Part shown: piece by piece, positions 53,792 through 62,584 of the stretch
Layout: each line of letters starts with the position of its first letter
Position numbering within the stretch: position 1 is the stretch's first letter
Assembly: GCF_038039535.1 (NCBI RefSeq)
Contig: NZ_JBBPHP010000027.1
Span: 28,567 to 92,566, forward strand
Length of the DNA: 64,000 nt
DNA from: Catalinimonas sp038039535
Lineage (GTDB): Bacteria > Bacteroidota > Bacteroidia > Cytophagales > Cyclobacteriaceae
Reading direction: 5' to 3'
Position numbers and translations under genes: made by a program
The notes under the pieces: model-generated
Databases searched by the model: none
Told to the model about the DNA's origin: nothing
The model's input: the letters and a program-made list of their open reading frames with translations, nothing else

Positions 53792-54568
53792 TTACAGGAA
53801 AAACCCTTTTACTTTAGGATCACTGAATTGTGATAACTTTGCATAAGTCCCCTGAGCGTAGTTTGTACCATGGGATAAGATTACAATCCTATCACCCGTG
53901 ATCTTGGCACAATCCATATCGTGCGTAATAATCATAGAGGCTGTATGGTGCTGGCTTTGTACTCTCCTTATGAGTTCGCTTATTTCTTTGGCTGTGATAG
54001 GATCCAGTCCGCTGGTAGGCTCATCATACAGAATAATTTTAGGATCCAGCATAAGTGTACGGGCCAGTGCTATTCTTTTCTTCATTCCACCTGACAGTTC
54101 AGAAGGCATAAGTTCTACTGCTTCAGGTAGTCCAACACTTTCCAGAACTGCCTCCACTTTTATACTGATTTCTTGTTTGCTTAACCTACTATGTTTCCGT
54201 AAAGGAAAACAAAGGTTCTCACGGACGGTCATGGAATCATAAAGGGCTCCCCATTGAAAAAGAAATCCAATTTTACGACGAAGTTTATCTAATTCGTCAC
54301 GTTCTAACATAGCAACGTTTTTTCCCAATACGTAAATTTCTCCTAAATCCATAGGAATCAAGCCAACAATACATTTGATTAACACTGACTTACCAGAACC
54401 TGACTTTCCCAAAACCACCAGGTTTTCTTCTTCGCAGAGTGTCAGGTTAAGATCTTGAAGAACCTGGTGATCACCGAATGATTTGTAGAGATGACGGATT
54501 TCAATTACCTCCGAATCTATTAAATTAGAAGTGGAGGAAGCAGCTTCAGTGATTACCGTTTTCCTCAT
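53792..54568 (-). CDS. mlaF: MlaF-type ABC transporter ATP-binding protein
   Basis: 258 residues. Walker A GKSGSGKS (54-61), ABC signature LSGGMKKR (from Leu158), Walker B IILYDEP (Asp182, Glu183) and the H-loop His216 are all intact. FLFQWGALYDSMTVREN is specific for the MlaF branch. The start overlaps the mlaE stop by 4 bases, so translation is coupled. An extra N-terminal extension of ~20 residues precedes the domain. Confidence 0.94.
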   Translation of the reverse strand: MRKTVITEAASSTSNLIDSEVIEIRHLYKSFGDHQVLQDLNLTLCEEENLVVLGKSGSGKSVLIKCIVGLIPMDLGEIYVLGKNVAMLERDELDKLRRKIGFLFQWGALYDSMTVRENLCFPLRKHSRLSKQEISIKVEAVLESVGLPEAVELMPSELSGGMKKRIALARTLMLDPKIILYDEPTSGLDPITAKEISELIRRVQSQHHTASMIITHDMDCAKITGDRIVILSHGTNYAQGTYAKLSQFSDPKVKGFFL

Positions 54569-55341
54569 AGCTCATAAAAAATATCTGCTACCAGCACAGC
54601 CAGAAAATCCAGCATGAACACTAGCATTGATGCCATTACCACTGCTGTATTAGCGGCAGCACCTACACCTTCGGTACCCTTTTCAGAACAATAGCCCTGA
54701 TAGCAGCCCACTAGCCCGATAGCAAATCCAAAGAAAAAAGATTTACCTATAGATGGTATGATATCTCCAAACTGAAGATTGGCAAATACCTGGTTAAAAT
54801 ACAAAGTCCATCCTACACCACCTTTCACATTCTCAACCAGAAAAGAACCCACCAGGGAGATTATATCGGCAAAAATAACCAGTACGGGCAACATGAGCGT
54901 GGCTGCCAGTACACGTGTCACTACCAGATATTTGAAGGGGTTATTACCGGACACTTCCATTGCATCAATCTGCTCGGTCACCTTCATTGAACCCAGTTCT
55001 GCACCGATGCTTGAGCCTACTTTTCCAGCACAGATCAGTGCTGTAATGACTGGTCCTATTTCCCTCACAATGGAAATGCCTACCATAGAAGGCATCCATG
55101 ACTCAGCACCAAACTCAATTAATGTTGGTCTTGATTGCAAGGTAAGCACTACACCCATAATAAAACCTGTTGTTCCTACTAGGGGTAATGATTGGTAACC
55201 AATGCGGTATGACTGTTTGAGGAGTTCATCAAACTCATAAGGTGGTTTGAAAATCTCCTGCAAGAAGTCAGCGGCAAATTGTGAAAGTTCGGCAGTAATG
55301 ATCAAATACTGCTTTAAATTTCTTGGAAAGAATGTAAACAC
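54565..55341 (-). CDS. mlaE: MlaE-type ABC transporter permease
   Basis: 258 residues with five to six transmembrane segments. The family core is LVGTTGFIMGVVLTLQSRPTLIEFGAESWMPSMVGISIVREIGPVITALICAGKVGSSIGAELGSMKVTEQIDAMEVSGNNPFKYLVVTRVLA, containing the conserved EQIDA coupling helix. It is the first gene of the mlaEFD set, 44 bases downstream of a 54-residue small membrane protein gene that may be part of the same unit. Confidence 0.94.
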   Translation of the reverse strand: MFTFFPRNLKQYLIITAELSQFAADFLQEIFKPPYEFDELLKQSYRIGYQSLPLVGTTGFIMGVVLTLQSRPTLIEFGAESWMPSMVGISIVREIGPVITALICAGKVGSSIGAELGSMKVTEQIDAMEVSGNNPFKYLVVTRVLAATLMLPVLVIFADIISLVGSFLVENVKGGVGWTLYFNQVFANLQFGDIIPSIGKSFFFGFAIGLVGCYQGYCSEKGTEGVGAAANTAVVMASMLVFMLDFLAVLVADIFYEL

Positions 55342-55385
55342 AGGTTTTTTTTATTAAAAAGGTTAGCGACAAACCTACCTAATGT

Positions 55386-55550
55386 TTAGTCGGTAGTAAT
55401 AGACTTTTCAAAATACTGTTCCAGAAGGAAACTTATGCCTGCTAATACGAGCAGAGAAATAGCATAGTGTAGCAACACTTTTCGTGTGTTATTATGAAGT
55501 AATTTGTCCTGCCAGCTAAGACCAGGATCTTTCTTTAAGGTAAGTTTCAT
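55386..55550 (-). CDS. 54-residue single-span membrane protein upstream of mlaE
   Basis: ATG at 55550, stop at 55386. Sequence MKLTLKKDPGLSWQDKL...NTRKV then a hydrophobic helix (VLLHYAISLLVLAGISFLLE) and an acidic tail. It is on the mla strand with a 44-base gap and a TGAC-N4-ATCA site before it, so it is probably expressed with mlaEFD under the stress promoter. No family recognised. Confidence 0.6.
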   Translation of the reverse strand: MKLTLKKDPGLSWQDKLLHNNTRKVLLHYAISLLVLAGISFLLEQYFEKSITTD

Positions 55551-55592
55551 GGCTATAAATATTTGGTATTCAATCGTTCAAAGCCAATTTCA

Positions 55593-55626
55593 GCACATCT
55601 GTCATATATTTCAATGACATATATCA
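55593..55626. promoter_or_regulatory. Crp/FNR-type site pair at 22 bp, mla side
   Basis: GCACATCTGTCA (55593, half match) and TGACATATATCA (55615), 22 bp apart. The good site is centred 70 bases before the small membrane protein start. Confidence 0.65.
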
Positions 55627-55716
55627 TCGGTATGGATAGTCAGTATAGGGTGTATGGACTAAAGTAGAAAGACAATTCCTGACGATACATGCCAAAAATT
55701 AAATAATATGATTATA

Positions 55717-55750
55717 TGATTCAGGTCATTGATTCCGATGATTATGATCA
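55717..55750. promoter_or_regulatory. Crp/FNR-type site pair at 22 bp, MBL side
   Basis: TGATTCAGGTCA (55717) and the perfect palindrome TGATTATGATCA (55739), 22 bp apart. About 160-185 bases before the MBL-rhodanese start. Confidence 0.7.
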
Positions 55751-55908
55751 TCCCAAATACAGTTGTTTCTATCTTTATTTATACACCAAATAATAAAATC
55801 CGGAAAACGTCACTATCTGTTTAATTAGGAGAATGAAGAAGTATTGCCAGCAGCTAATAGCTGATCTGTGAGGAAAAGATCATATTATAACTATGAAAAC
55901 ATACTACC

Positions 55909-57264
55909 ATGAATGTAAAGCAGTTTTATGACGAAGCATTGGCGCATGGCTCTTACGCAATTTTAAGTGAGGGAGAAGTAGCGCTTATTGATCCGGCTAG
56001 AGATACTCAACCTTATCTGGATTTTGCTCGTGAGCATGGAGCCAAAATAATAGCTGTTTTTGAAACGCATCCTCATGCTGATTTTGTGAGTAGTCATCTT
56101 GAGTTCTATGAAAAATATGGAGCAACCATCTATATCAACTCAAAAGTAGGTGTTTCTTATCCACATCATGTAATGAATGACAAAGAGGAAGTAAAAATAG
56201 GACAAGTAACAATACGTGCTTTATACACTCCCGGACATTCGCCTGACCACAACACTTACCTGCTGCTTGATGAAGCTGGCCAACCTCATTCCGTTTATAC
56301 AGGAGACACCCTATTTGTAGGGGATGTAGGAAGGCCTGATCTAAGAGAAGGAGCTGGGATGATCCATGCCAAACGAGAAGAACTGGCACATCAAATGTAC
56401 CATACCATTCATCAGGTTTTTAAGAAGATGGATGATAAAGTGATCGTGTATCCAGCCCATGGTGCGGGTTCACTCTGTGGTAAAAATATGAGAGCAGAAA
56501 CCTATAGTACTATCGGACAGGAAAAGAAACATAACTGGGCTTTTCAGGTGACGGATGTAAATAAGTTTGTGGATTTTTTACTGAATGACCAACCTTTCAT
56601 ACCACAATATTTCCCCTTTGATGTTGAAATAAACAGAGCAGGGGCAGCTCCACTGGAAGAAAGCATAAAAGGAATTACTCATCATCATGAGGCAGAGTCA
56701 TTAGAAGCTGGGGTGCCAATTGTGGATGCACGCGTTAATATGCTGTTTAAAAAGGGTCATATGAAAGGGGCGATTAATATACAGGAAGGTGAAAAATTTG
56801 AAACCTGGTTAGGTTCCATTATCTCTCCAAATAAGCAGTTTTATTTGGTAGTAAACAACGACGCACAGAAAGAAAGACTTATAAGAAGAGCGGCTAAGAT
56901 TGGCTATGAGACTCATATTAAAGCCACCATCATAGCCCCTCAGTATTTCCAGGAAAGAAGTCAAATTTTAGACGTAGAAGATTTTAAGCTGCATCCGGAA
57001 ATGTATACCATTGTAGACGTACGAGCAGCTTCTGAAGTAGTAGGAAAAAGAATATTTTCACATGCCTTAAACATTCCATTAGCAGAGCTGCGGCATCGGA
57101 TTTCTGAAGTACCTCTTGATAAAGCAGTGGTGGTGCATTGTGCAGGTGGATACCGTTCGGCGATAGGGTCCAGCATACTGGAAGGTATGCTGCTGGAAAC
57201 TAAAGTATATGATCTTGGAGAAGAAGTAAATAAGTTTCAGGCTGCTGCGGCTAAACACTCATAG
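55909..57264 (+). CDS. MBL-fold hydrolase with two rhodanese domains (persulfide-related)
   Basis: 451 residues. The metallo-beta-lactamase part (~1-245) has ETHPHADFVSSH (His54, His56, Asp58, His63), YTPGHSPDH and YPAHGAGSLCG, the ETHE1-like/persulfide dioxygenase pattern. Two rhodanese-like modules follow: ~260-345 has no active Cys (VVNNDAQKE), whereas ~355-450 has HCAGGYRS with Cys411. Likely acts in sulfide or persulfide detoxification. No signal peptide; cytoplasmic. It is divergent from the mla unit. Confidence 0.9.
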   Translation: MNVKQFYDEALAHGSYAILSEGEVALIDPARDTQPYLDFAREHGAKIIAVFETHPHADFVSSHLEFYEKYGATIYINSKVGVSYPHHVMNDKEEVKIGQVTIRALYTPGHSPDHNTYLLLDEAGQPHSVYTGDTLFVGDVGRPDLREGAGMIHAKREELAHQMYHTIHQVFKKMDDKVIVYPAHGAGSLCGKNMRAETYSTIGQEKKHNWAFQVTDVNKFVDFLLNDQPFIPQYFPFDVEINRAGAAPLEESIKGITHHHEAESLEAGVPIVDARVNMLFKKGHMKGAINIQEGEKFETWLGSIISPNKQFYLVVNNDAQKERLIRRAAKIGYETHIKATIIAPQYFQERSQILDVEDFKLHPEMYTIVDVRAASEVVGKRIFSHALNIPLAELRHRISEVPLDKAVVVHCAGGYRSAIGSSILEGMLLETKVYDLGEEVNKFQAAAAKHS

Positions 57265-57394
57265 CTTAGCTTCAACGTTTTTTAGGATTACAAATAAATT
57301 TTTAATAGCCATAAATAAATTGACTGATATTGAGCAATTGTGATCAAATTATGACTTAGTGAGAGAAAATTGATGGTTATACATTTTTCTTCAA

Positions 57395-57428
57395 TGACCT
57401 ATATCATAATGTATAGTGATGTAAGTCA
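57395..57428. promoter_or_regulatory. Crp/FNR-type site pair at 22 bp, UspA gene
   Basis: TGACCTATATCA (57395) and TGATGTAAGTCA (57417), exactly 22 bp apart, centred 74 and 52 bases before the UspA start codon. Confidence 0.75.
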
Positions 57429-57474
57429 TCTCAAAAGAATGAGTAGAAAAGTAGTTTGGTAGAAAAAAATTGCC

Positions 57475-58305
57475 ATGAAATCCTTCAAACGTATTCTTGT
57501 ACCTACTGACTTTTCTGAGACTGCAAACAATGCACTCCTCTATGCGCTTGAATTTGCACTCGCAGCAGATGCAGAGCTCATTGTCTTACATGCTTATCAT
57601 GTCCCTGTGCCACCTTCCTATCATTATCCTGTGGGTTATTACGAAGGAGTTAGTCCGGAAGAGTTCAAGAGAGCAGCTGACAAAAAGATGGAAGTTTTAC
57701 AGAATGATTTTTTGTATTCTCCAAAAATACCTTTTGAATGTGTCACCCAAGCAGGTTCTGAAACAGATATCATTGAAAGTACAGCAATAGAGAAAGATGT
57801 GGATTTGCTGATCATGGGAAGCCGGAAAGCTGAAGGTGCAAAAGCATGGTTTGGAAGTGTGACCACCCATACTGTGAAACATAGTAAGTTTCCGGTACTG
57901 GTCATACCTCAGGAAGCAAGATTTGTACGTCCACAAAAGCTAGTATTAGCCACTGATCTGGCGCCTATTGAGCACCTCAAGGTACTGGATACGCTTAAAG
58001 CAATGGCCAGGCTGTTCGGAGCCAACATGGAAGTTTTGCATATCCATCCTGAAAAAGAAGATTATACCCGCCAACAAACAGAATTCCGTGAAACTTTATG
58101 TACTTACTTGGGAGAAGCTACTGAAATTAACCATATCAGACATGAACATGTAAATGAAGGCATCCAACAGTACCTGGATAAAAAACAGGCAGATTTGCTG
58201 GTGATGCTACCTCAGCATCATGGGCTCTTAGATCAATTGATGCATAGCAGTAAAACAAAGTACATGATATTCCACACGCATAAGCCTTTGCTTGCTCTTA
58301 AGTAA
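57475..58305 (+). CDS. Double-domain universal stress protein (UspA)
   Basis: 276 residues with two Usp domains (~1-143 and ~150-276). Domain 1 starts KRILVPTDFSETANNALLYALEFA and has the nucleotide loop LIMGSRKAEGAKAWFGSVTTHTVKHSKFPVLVIP (G-2x-G-9x-G-S/T type). Domain 2 (LVLATDLAPIEHLKVLDTLKAMARLFGANMEVLHIHP) has a reduced loop. Tandem UspA proteins act in dormancy, low-oxygen or acid stress. The double palindrome in its promoter supports anaerobic-type induction. Confidence 0.94.
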   Translation: MKSFKRILVPTDFSETANNALLYALEFALAADAELIVLHAYHVPVPPSYHYPVGYYEGVSPEEFKRAADKKMEVLQNDFLYSPKIPFECVTQAGSETDIIESTAIEKDVDLLIMGSRKAEGAKAWFGSVTTHTVKHSKFPVLVIPQEARFVRPQKLVLATDLAPIEHLKVLDTLKAMARLFGANMEVLHIHPEKEDYTRQQTEFRETLCTYLGEATEINHIRHEHVNEGIQQYLDKKQADLLVMLPQHHGLLDQLMHSSKTKYMIFHTHKPLLALK

Positions 58306-58483
58306 TCATATTCACTATGGGATACACTTTTGAATGATCAATCTAATTCGTTTAAGCTATTATGAAGGCTCAACGTCTGAGGAAATGATTTTTAGTTTCG
58401 TTTACCAGAAGTACCATGTCAAAATAGTCTGATAGTTGACTATGGTATTTATCTGAGTAAGGAAAGATTTTTCGTACTAGCCA

Positions 58484-59911
58484 CTACATTTCTTCAGAAG
58501 AGAGGTTTTCTTTTCGTAAATCTATAAGATAGGCACTACTACCTGTTTCACGTCCTACCATAGGGAATCGTTCTTCAAGGAAATGAGTGATAGGTTCTTC
58601 TTCAAAATGAAAACTACCAACGGCAATAGAAAGATATTGATCCTGAAACCGGTTGTGTAAGTACTGACCTAAAGACCCGGCTGTATTACGTCCCATTTCC
58701 TGATTTGGTACCCAGGCAATTAGTTGAAGTTCGGTACTGCTAGTATCCATCCAATCAAAATAATGGCTAATCTCACTATTAATGCTCTGGTAATATCTTT
58801 TTAGATGAGATAGGCTGGTAATGTAGTGGTTGATCACTTTTAGTGCCTGCTCTGCTGCTTTCCGCTCTGCGTGAGGTAAGGTTGGTAAGTTATCATGTAC
58901 ACTACAGAGGGTGAGTAAGAGGTATTCCTGATAGGAAGGTGAATCATAATAATATAGCCCCCATGCTTCTTGTAAGCTGAGGAGTTCCCGTATGTTTTTC
59001 ACTAAAGTGTCTACTTCCTGTTTCCATAACGTATCAGTATGTGTAGCTGCGATACTTTCTAGCCTGCTGAGGCTTTGGTCTACATCTTCATGTTGATAAG
59101 CCATTAAGATCACTTCAGGACGGTCATAGCTCCAGTCCAATATCTGGATCACCTCTGAATCATAATCGTTTTCCACCTGTATTACTCCTTTATTAACATA
59201 CTGATAGATTTGCTCTGCATGATTGGAATCTAACTGAAAAGCCATGACGGAATAATCTGCATTGGGCAATAAGTATTGGACTATGCGAAAACGAATTTCA
59301 AAAGTTAACAGAGAATTATGTCCAACGCCAATGGCTCTTTTACCCTTTACAAACTGCTTGAGTGAATCCAGACCACTTAGTGAATGAGTATGTACAGGAA
59401 TCGCGTGATTCGTTAACCATTCCCTTGCACTTTGGTCAGAAAGAGAAGAGCTGGTCATCAGTTGTTGAAGGGTCTGGGGGTAAAGCAAAGTAGTATATAC
59501 TGTTCCTAAATACCCAAGCCAGCAGGGGGCAGATACACGGTTTACTCCTTTTAGACTTGGCTCAACCCAATATGCGTTGTTGATGACAAAAGCAAACTCA
59601 GTTTCGCTTATACCCAACAAGTTTAGAGGTAAAGATTTACGAAAAACTGTACTATCAATTTTGTCCATCTGGTATGCTTCAGTATTCCAGTTGTTAAAAT
59701 CACCAGCAAGGGTTACACTGAAAATGGAAATGGCTGTTAAAGGTATTACGTTCTCATTATTTCTCTGAACTGCGAATTGATGATCAGAAGTGCTAAATTC
59801 AAAAAAAATACTATCATTCTTTGTATAATAACCCACAATGGAGACTTGCTGACTCATTCCCACTGAAGGAAAAAGAATAGTAAAGAATACTATGTATTTC
59901 AAATATTTCAT
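58484..59911 (-). CDS. Diverged erythromycin-esterase-like protein with CBM48-like N-terminal domain
   Basis: 475 residues, signal peptide to ~20. Residues ~60-110 read TLAGDFNNWN (A69-N76) and look like a CBM48/AMPK-beta glycogen-binding fold. Residues ~180-460 follow the erythromycin esterase (PF05139) layout: RAIGVGHNSLLTFEIRFRIVQYLL, HEDVDQSLSRLESIA, IAWVPNQEMGRNTAGSLGQYLHNRF. The usual catalytic GEATHG and WAHN motifs are replaced by GVGHNS and WVPN, so the hydrolase centre appears lost. Probably a secreted binding or regulatory protein. It is downstream of the PRTase gene. Confidence 0.65.
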   Translation of the reverse strand: MKYLKYIVFFTILFPSVGMSQQVSIVGYYTKNDSIFFEFSTSDHQFAVQRNNENVIPLTAISIFSVTLAGDFNNWNTEAYQMDKIDSTVFRKSLPLNLLGISETEFAFVINNAYWVEPSLKGVNRVSAPCWLGYLGTVYTTLLYPQTLQQLMTSSSLSDQSAREWLTNHAIPVHTHSLSGLDSLKQFVKGKRAIGVGHNSLLTFEIRFRIVQYLLPNADYSVMAFQLDSNHAEQIYQYVNKGVIQVENDYDSEVIQILDWSYDRPEVILMAYQHEDVDQSLSRLESIAATHTDTLWKQEVDTLVKNIRELLSLQEAWGLYYYDSPSYQEYLLLTLCSVHDNLPTLPHAERKAAEQALKVINHYITSLSHLKRYYQSINSEISHYFDWMDTSSTELQLIAWVPNQEMGRNTAGSLGQYLHNRFQDQYLSIAVGSFHFEEEPITHFLEERFPMVGRETGSSAYLIDLRKENLSSEEM

Positions 59912-60065
59912 AATGTGGTAGTATTAAAAGGACGCTAGATGTAAATGGACAATTGTAGGAATACATAAGTGCACACTTGATCCATAATTTCAAAAAATCA
60001 CCTAGCATCCAATATCTGATTGATGAAGAATCTAGTCATCAAATCTGGTTTTTCAACCTATTGAT

Positions 60066-60677
60066 TTAACTTAAAAGGGTAATAACCTCTTCGTCGGTAA
60101 GCTGAGGAAACGTTTCATAAAACTGGCTTACAGCATGAAAATTGTCAGAAACTTGCAGGCAAATTACAGTATCAACTTTCCGTAAAATGTTGTGATATGC
60201 CTCCTGAGATGCTACCGGACTTGCCACCACCAGGTGTTTTGGATTCTCTTTCTCTACTAAATCAACAGCAGCCAGCATGCTGCTACCAGTAGCTATGCCG
60301 TCATCTATCAGCATTACGATTTGATTTTTTATTCTAAGGGGTTTTCTGTCACCTCTGTACAGTAAATATTTTTCCTTGATGACTTTTTCTAAGCGGCGAA
60401 TCTCTTGCTGTATATATTCTTCAGCAACATCTCCGTGCCTGTTGATAATATATCCCGATGTACTTACAGCGCCAAGAGCAAATTCAGGATAAAAAGGGTG
60501 CTTGATTTTTTTAACAATGGCCACATCCAATGGCCAATGCAATTGGTCTGCAATAAATTTACCAATAGGTACACCACCACGGGGTAAGGCTAATACTACT
60601 CCATGCTTTACATCCTGATACTGATGCAACTCTTTCATCAGTCGCTCAGCGGCATCCCTTCGGTCAAGGTATTTCAT
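60066..60677 (-). CDS. Phosphoribosyltransferase-family protein
   Basis: 203 residues, type I PRTase fold. The PRPP-binding loop is VMLIDDGIATGSS (121-133). ALPRGGVPIGKFIADQLHWPLDVAIVKKIKHP gives the hood. This stand-alone family is typical of stress islands, where it neighbours UspA, BON and DUF2267 proteins as it does here. The base or substrate is unknown. Leading gene of its unit, with paired Crp/FNR-type sites just upstream. Confidence 0.88.
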   Translation of the reverse strand: MKYLDRRDAAERLMKELHQYQDVKHGVVLALPRGGVPIGKFIADQLHWPLDVAIVKKIKHPFYPEFALGAVSTSGYIINRHGDVAEEYIQQEIRRLEKVIKEKYLLYRGDRKPLRIKNQIVMLIDDGIATGSSMLAAVDLVEKENPKHLVVASPVASQEAYHNILRKVDTVICLQVSDNFHAVSQFYETFPQLTDEEVITLLS

Positions 60678-60988
60678 GAATCAAACAAAATTTAACAAAA
60701 GGTAATGAAGTGTATCTTCATTTAAACAGACATAAATCATAGCTGCCGATGATCTTGGTCAGTGAAAAAAAACAAAGGATTGTGTATGTTAAACTTCAAA
60801 ATCTTTTGCCATGCAGTCATCTGATTTTCACCTGCTTGTCATGAAGGATTCTTCAAAGGAGATTACCTAAATTATTACTAAAGAGTAAAGAGAAAAAATG
60901 AGTATACTGGAGAAGTATAAAAATTCGGATTTTCTAAAAATACTTATCGCAGTAAAACTTGAGTTGAAATATGAATACTATACTCAAC
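60678..60988. other. Intergenic region with the PRTase promoter sites
   Basis: It holds the pair at 60728-60761; the rest is AT-rich. A 39-codon forward frame at 60898-61017 overlaps the mgtE 3' end and is not supported. Confidence 0.5.
60728..60761. promoter_or_regulatory. Crp/FNR-type site pair at 22 bp, PRTase gene
   Basis: AGACATAAATCA (60728, one mismatch in the left half) and TGATCTTGGTCA (60750), 22 bp apart, centred 56 and 78 bases before the start codon. Confidence 0.7.
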
Positions 60989-61945
60989 TTAACCCATTAG
61001 GGCATTGGCAATCATAAGGTAGATTAAGATGCTCAGGATGTCTTGCATGATGGTAGCCAGTGGGCCTGAGCCAAAAGCTGGATCTAAGCCAAAGCGTTGA
61101 AGTGTCCAGGGAAGTAAAAGGCCAACAGATGTGGCTACTGTGCCTGCTGCTACAACTGAAACACTCACTATCCAGGCTATTTGAATATTTTGAGAAATAT
61201 ATAGTGATACTGGTAGGCTAAGTATGCCCAGAATTATTCCAATTAGCGTTCCGGTACGAAGTTCAGTGTAAATCATTTTTTGAATTTTTACCCTGCTTAA
61301 AGATAATCCTCTGATGACAAGTGTTTCTGTCTGAGTACCAATTGCATCTGCCAGATAGACGATTCCCGGTACAAAAAATGATAGTGAGATATAATTTCTT
61401 AGTATGCTCTCATAGTCTGCCATGAGATAAGTAGAAATGAAAGAGCCTGCAAGGCCTATTAATAACCAGGGAAGACGGTGTCTGAGGCTTCTTAAAGGAG
61501 GTTCACCAATTACTTTTCTGGCATGACTGCTTTCTTTTCTGATCCCCGCAAGTTTGTGCATGTCTTCAATATGTTCTTTACGTAATGTCTCAATAATAAT
61601 TTGGGCAGGAATGATGCCTATAAAATGTTCTTGCTCATCTATTACAGGTACTGTAGAAATGTTTTGGCTAATGGCATGGGTAGCTATGTATTCCAAAGAA
61701 TGGTGTATCTTTACTGCAAAGCAAGGTTGCATCATGTCAACTGCCTTTTGATCAGCTGCGCTTTTGAGCAACTTATTGAATGTAAAGTAACCTTTCAGGT
61801 GGTTTTGAGTATCAGTTACAAAAATATATTGAATTTCTTCCCAGTCTGAGTTTCTGACTTCACCTAATGTTTTTTCTATAGTGTCTTCCAGACTTACAAC
61901 AGGAACACGAGAATTAATAGATGCAATGGGCTTCTCGTTTTTCAT
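60989..61945 (-). CDS. MgtE-like divalent cation channel without the MgtE N domain
   Basis: 318 residues. A CBS pair comes first (~8-130; YIFVTDTQNHLKGYFTFNKLL and TVPVIDEQEHFIGIIPAQIIIETLRKEHIEDMHKL), then five transmembrane helices (~155-318) with the MgtE pore pattern PGIVYLADAIGTQTETLVIRGLSL and LATIMQDILSILIYLMIA. Full MgtE is ~450 residues with an N-terminal superhelical domain, which is absent, so the Mg-sensing gate must differ. Third gene of the DUF2267-DUF892-mgtE unit. Confidence 0.9.
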   Translation of the reverse strand: MKNEKPIASINSRVPVVSLEDTIEKTLGEVRNSDWEEIQYIFVTDTQNHLKGYFTFNKLLKSAADQKAVDMMQPCFAVKIHHSLEYIATHAISQNISTVPVIDEQEHFIGIIPAQIIIETLRKEHIEDMHKLAGIRKESSHARKVIGEPPLRSLRHRLPWLLIGLAGSFISTYLMADYESILRNYISLSFFVPGIVYLADAIGTQTETLVIRGLSLSRVKIQKMIYTELRTGTLIGIILGILSLPVSLYISQNIQIAWIVSVSVVAAGTVATSVGLLLPWTLQRFGLDPAFGSGPLATIMQDILSILIYLMIANALMG

Positions 61946-62010
61946 AAGTAATTAAGAGTAATCGCCAGAAATGAGTGGTAACTTAGTGCTTTAGATATTT
62001 ATTAGAGGCA

Positions 62011-62505
62011 TCAATGAATAGCCTTTGAGTTAATATGTAAAATGGCAAGCTTGGAAAGATCAAGGTCTACACCTTTTTCCTCTGAAAGCGATTCTTCCAG
62101 CAGCTCTTTGATTTCAAACAATCCTAATTCTTTGGCAAATACACTTAATGTACCATAGCTGGCAATGTTATGATGACAAAGGTGTTGTATGGATGTAATG
62201 ATTCCTGCATCTCTGACGGCTGCATCTGTACATCTTTTCACCATCTCCAGGGCTTCTGCTGTCAAGCCTTTTACCCCCTTGTTTTCTTCTCCATGAATAT
62301 TTCTTTGTAAAAGAGAAAATATTTGTGTTATACGTTGCATATGTTTTCTTTTGGTTCCTATCAGATGATCAATGGATTGTTGCAGTTCTTTACTTGATGA
62401 GCTTTCCCTTAGTTTGGGCAAAGCTTCCAGCTGTTGCCGTTCTCCATCATTTTGTTCTTTAAGCTGTTCTACAAACAGCTCTTTTAAATCCTGTATGTAC
62501 TTCAT
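62011..62505 (-). CDS. DUF892 (YciF-like) ferritin-like stress protein
   Basis: 164 residues, four-helix bundle. The family pattern is LKELFVEQLKEQNDGERQQLEALPKL, then HLIGTKRKHMQRITQIFSLL, DAAVRDAGIITSIQHLCHHNIASYGTLSVFAKELG and LLEESLSEEKGVDLDLSKLA. DUF892 proteins are non-haem or metal-binding and induced by stress (YciF in enteric bacteria). The usual Glu/His metal residues are mostly present but not verified individually. Between DUF2267 and mgtE genes on the same strand. Confidence 0.9.
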   Translation of the reverse strand: MKYIQDLKELFVEQLKEQNDGERQQLEALPKLRESSSSKELQQSIDHLIGTKRKHMQRITQIFSLLQRNIHGEENKGVKGLTAEALEMVKRCTDAAVRDAGIITSIQHLCHHNIASYGTLSVFAKELGLFEIKELLEESLSEEKGVDLDLSKLAILHINSKAIH

Positions 62506-62584
62506 GCTTAGGTATACTTGTGGTAGTTGAATGTACGATATTCATTCACTGCATCTCTGGTTAATACTTGTCTCCTCAGGCTTA

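Larger units (their letters stand above)
55551..55908. other. Divergent promoter region of the small-mlaEFD and MBL-rhodanese units
   Basis: It carries a left pair of sites (55593-55626) near the leftward genes and a right pair (55717-55750) near the rightward gene. No gene. Confidence 0.6.

Noticed and set aside
60898..61017. 39-codon forward frame overlapping the mgtE 3' end
   Set aside because: Antisense overlap with a well-supported gene and no feature beyond chance.
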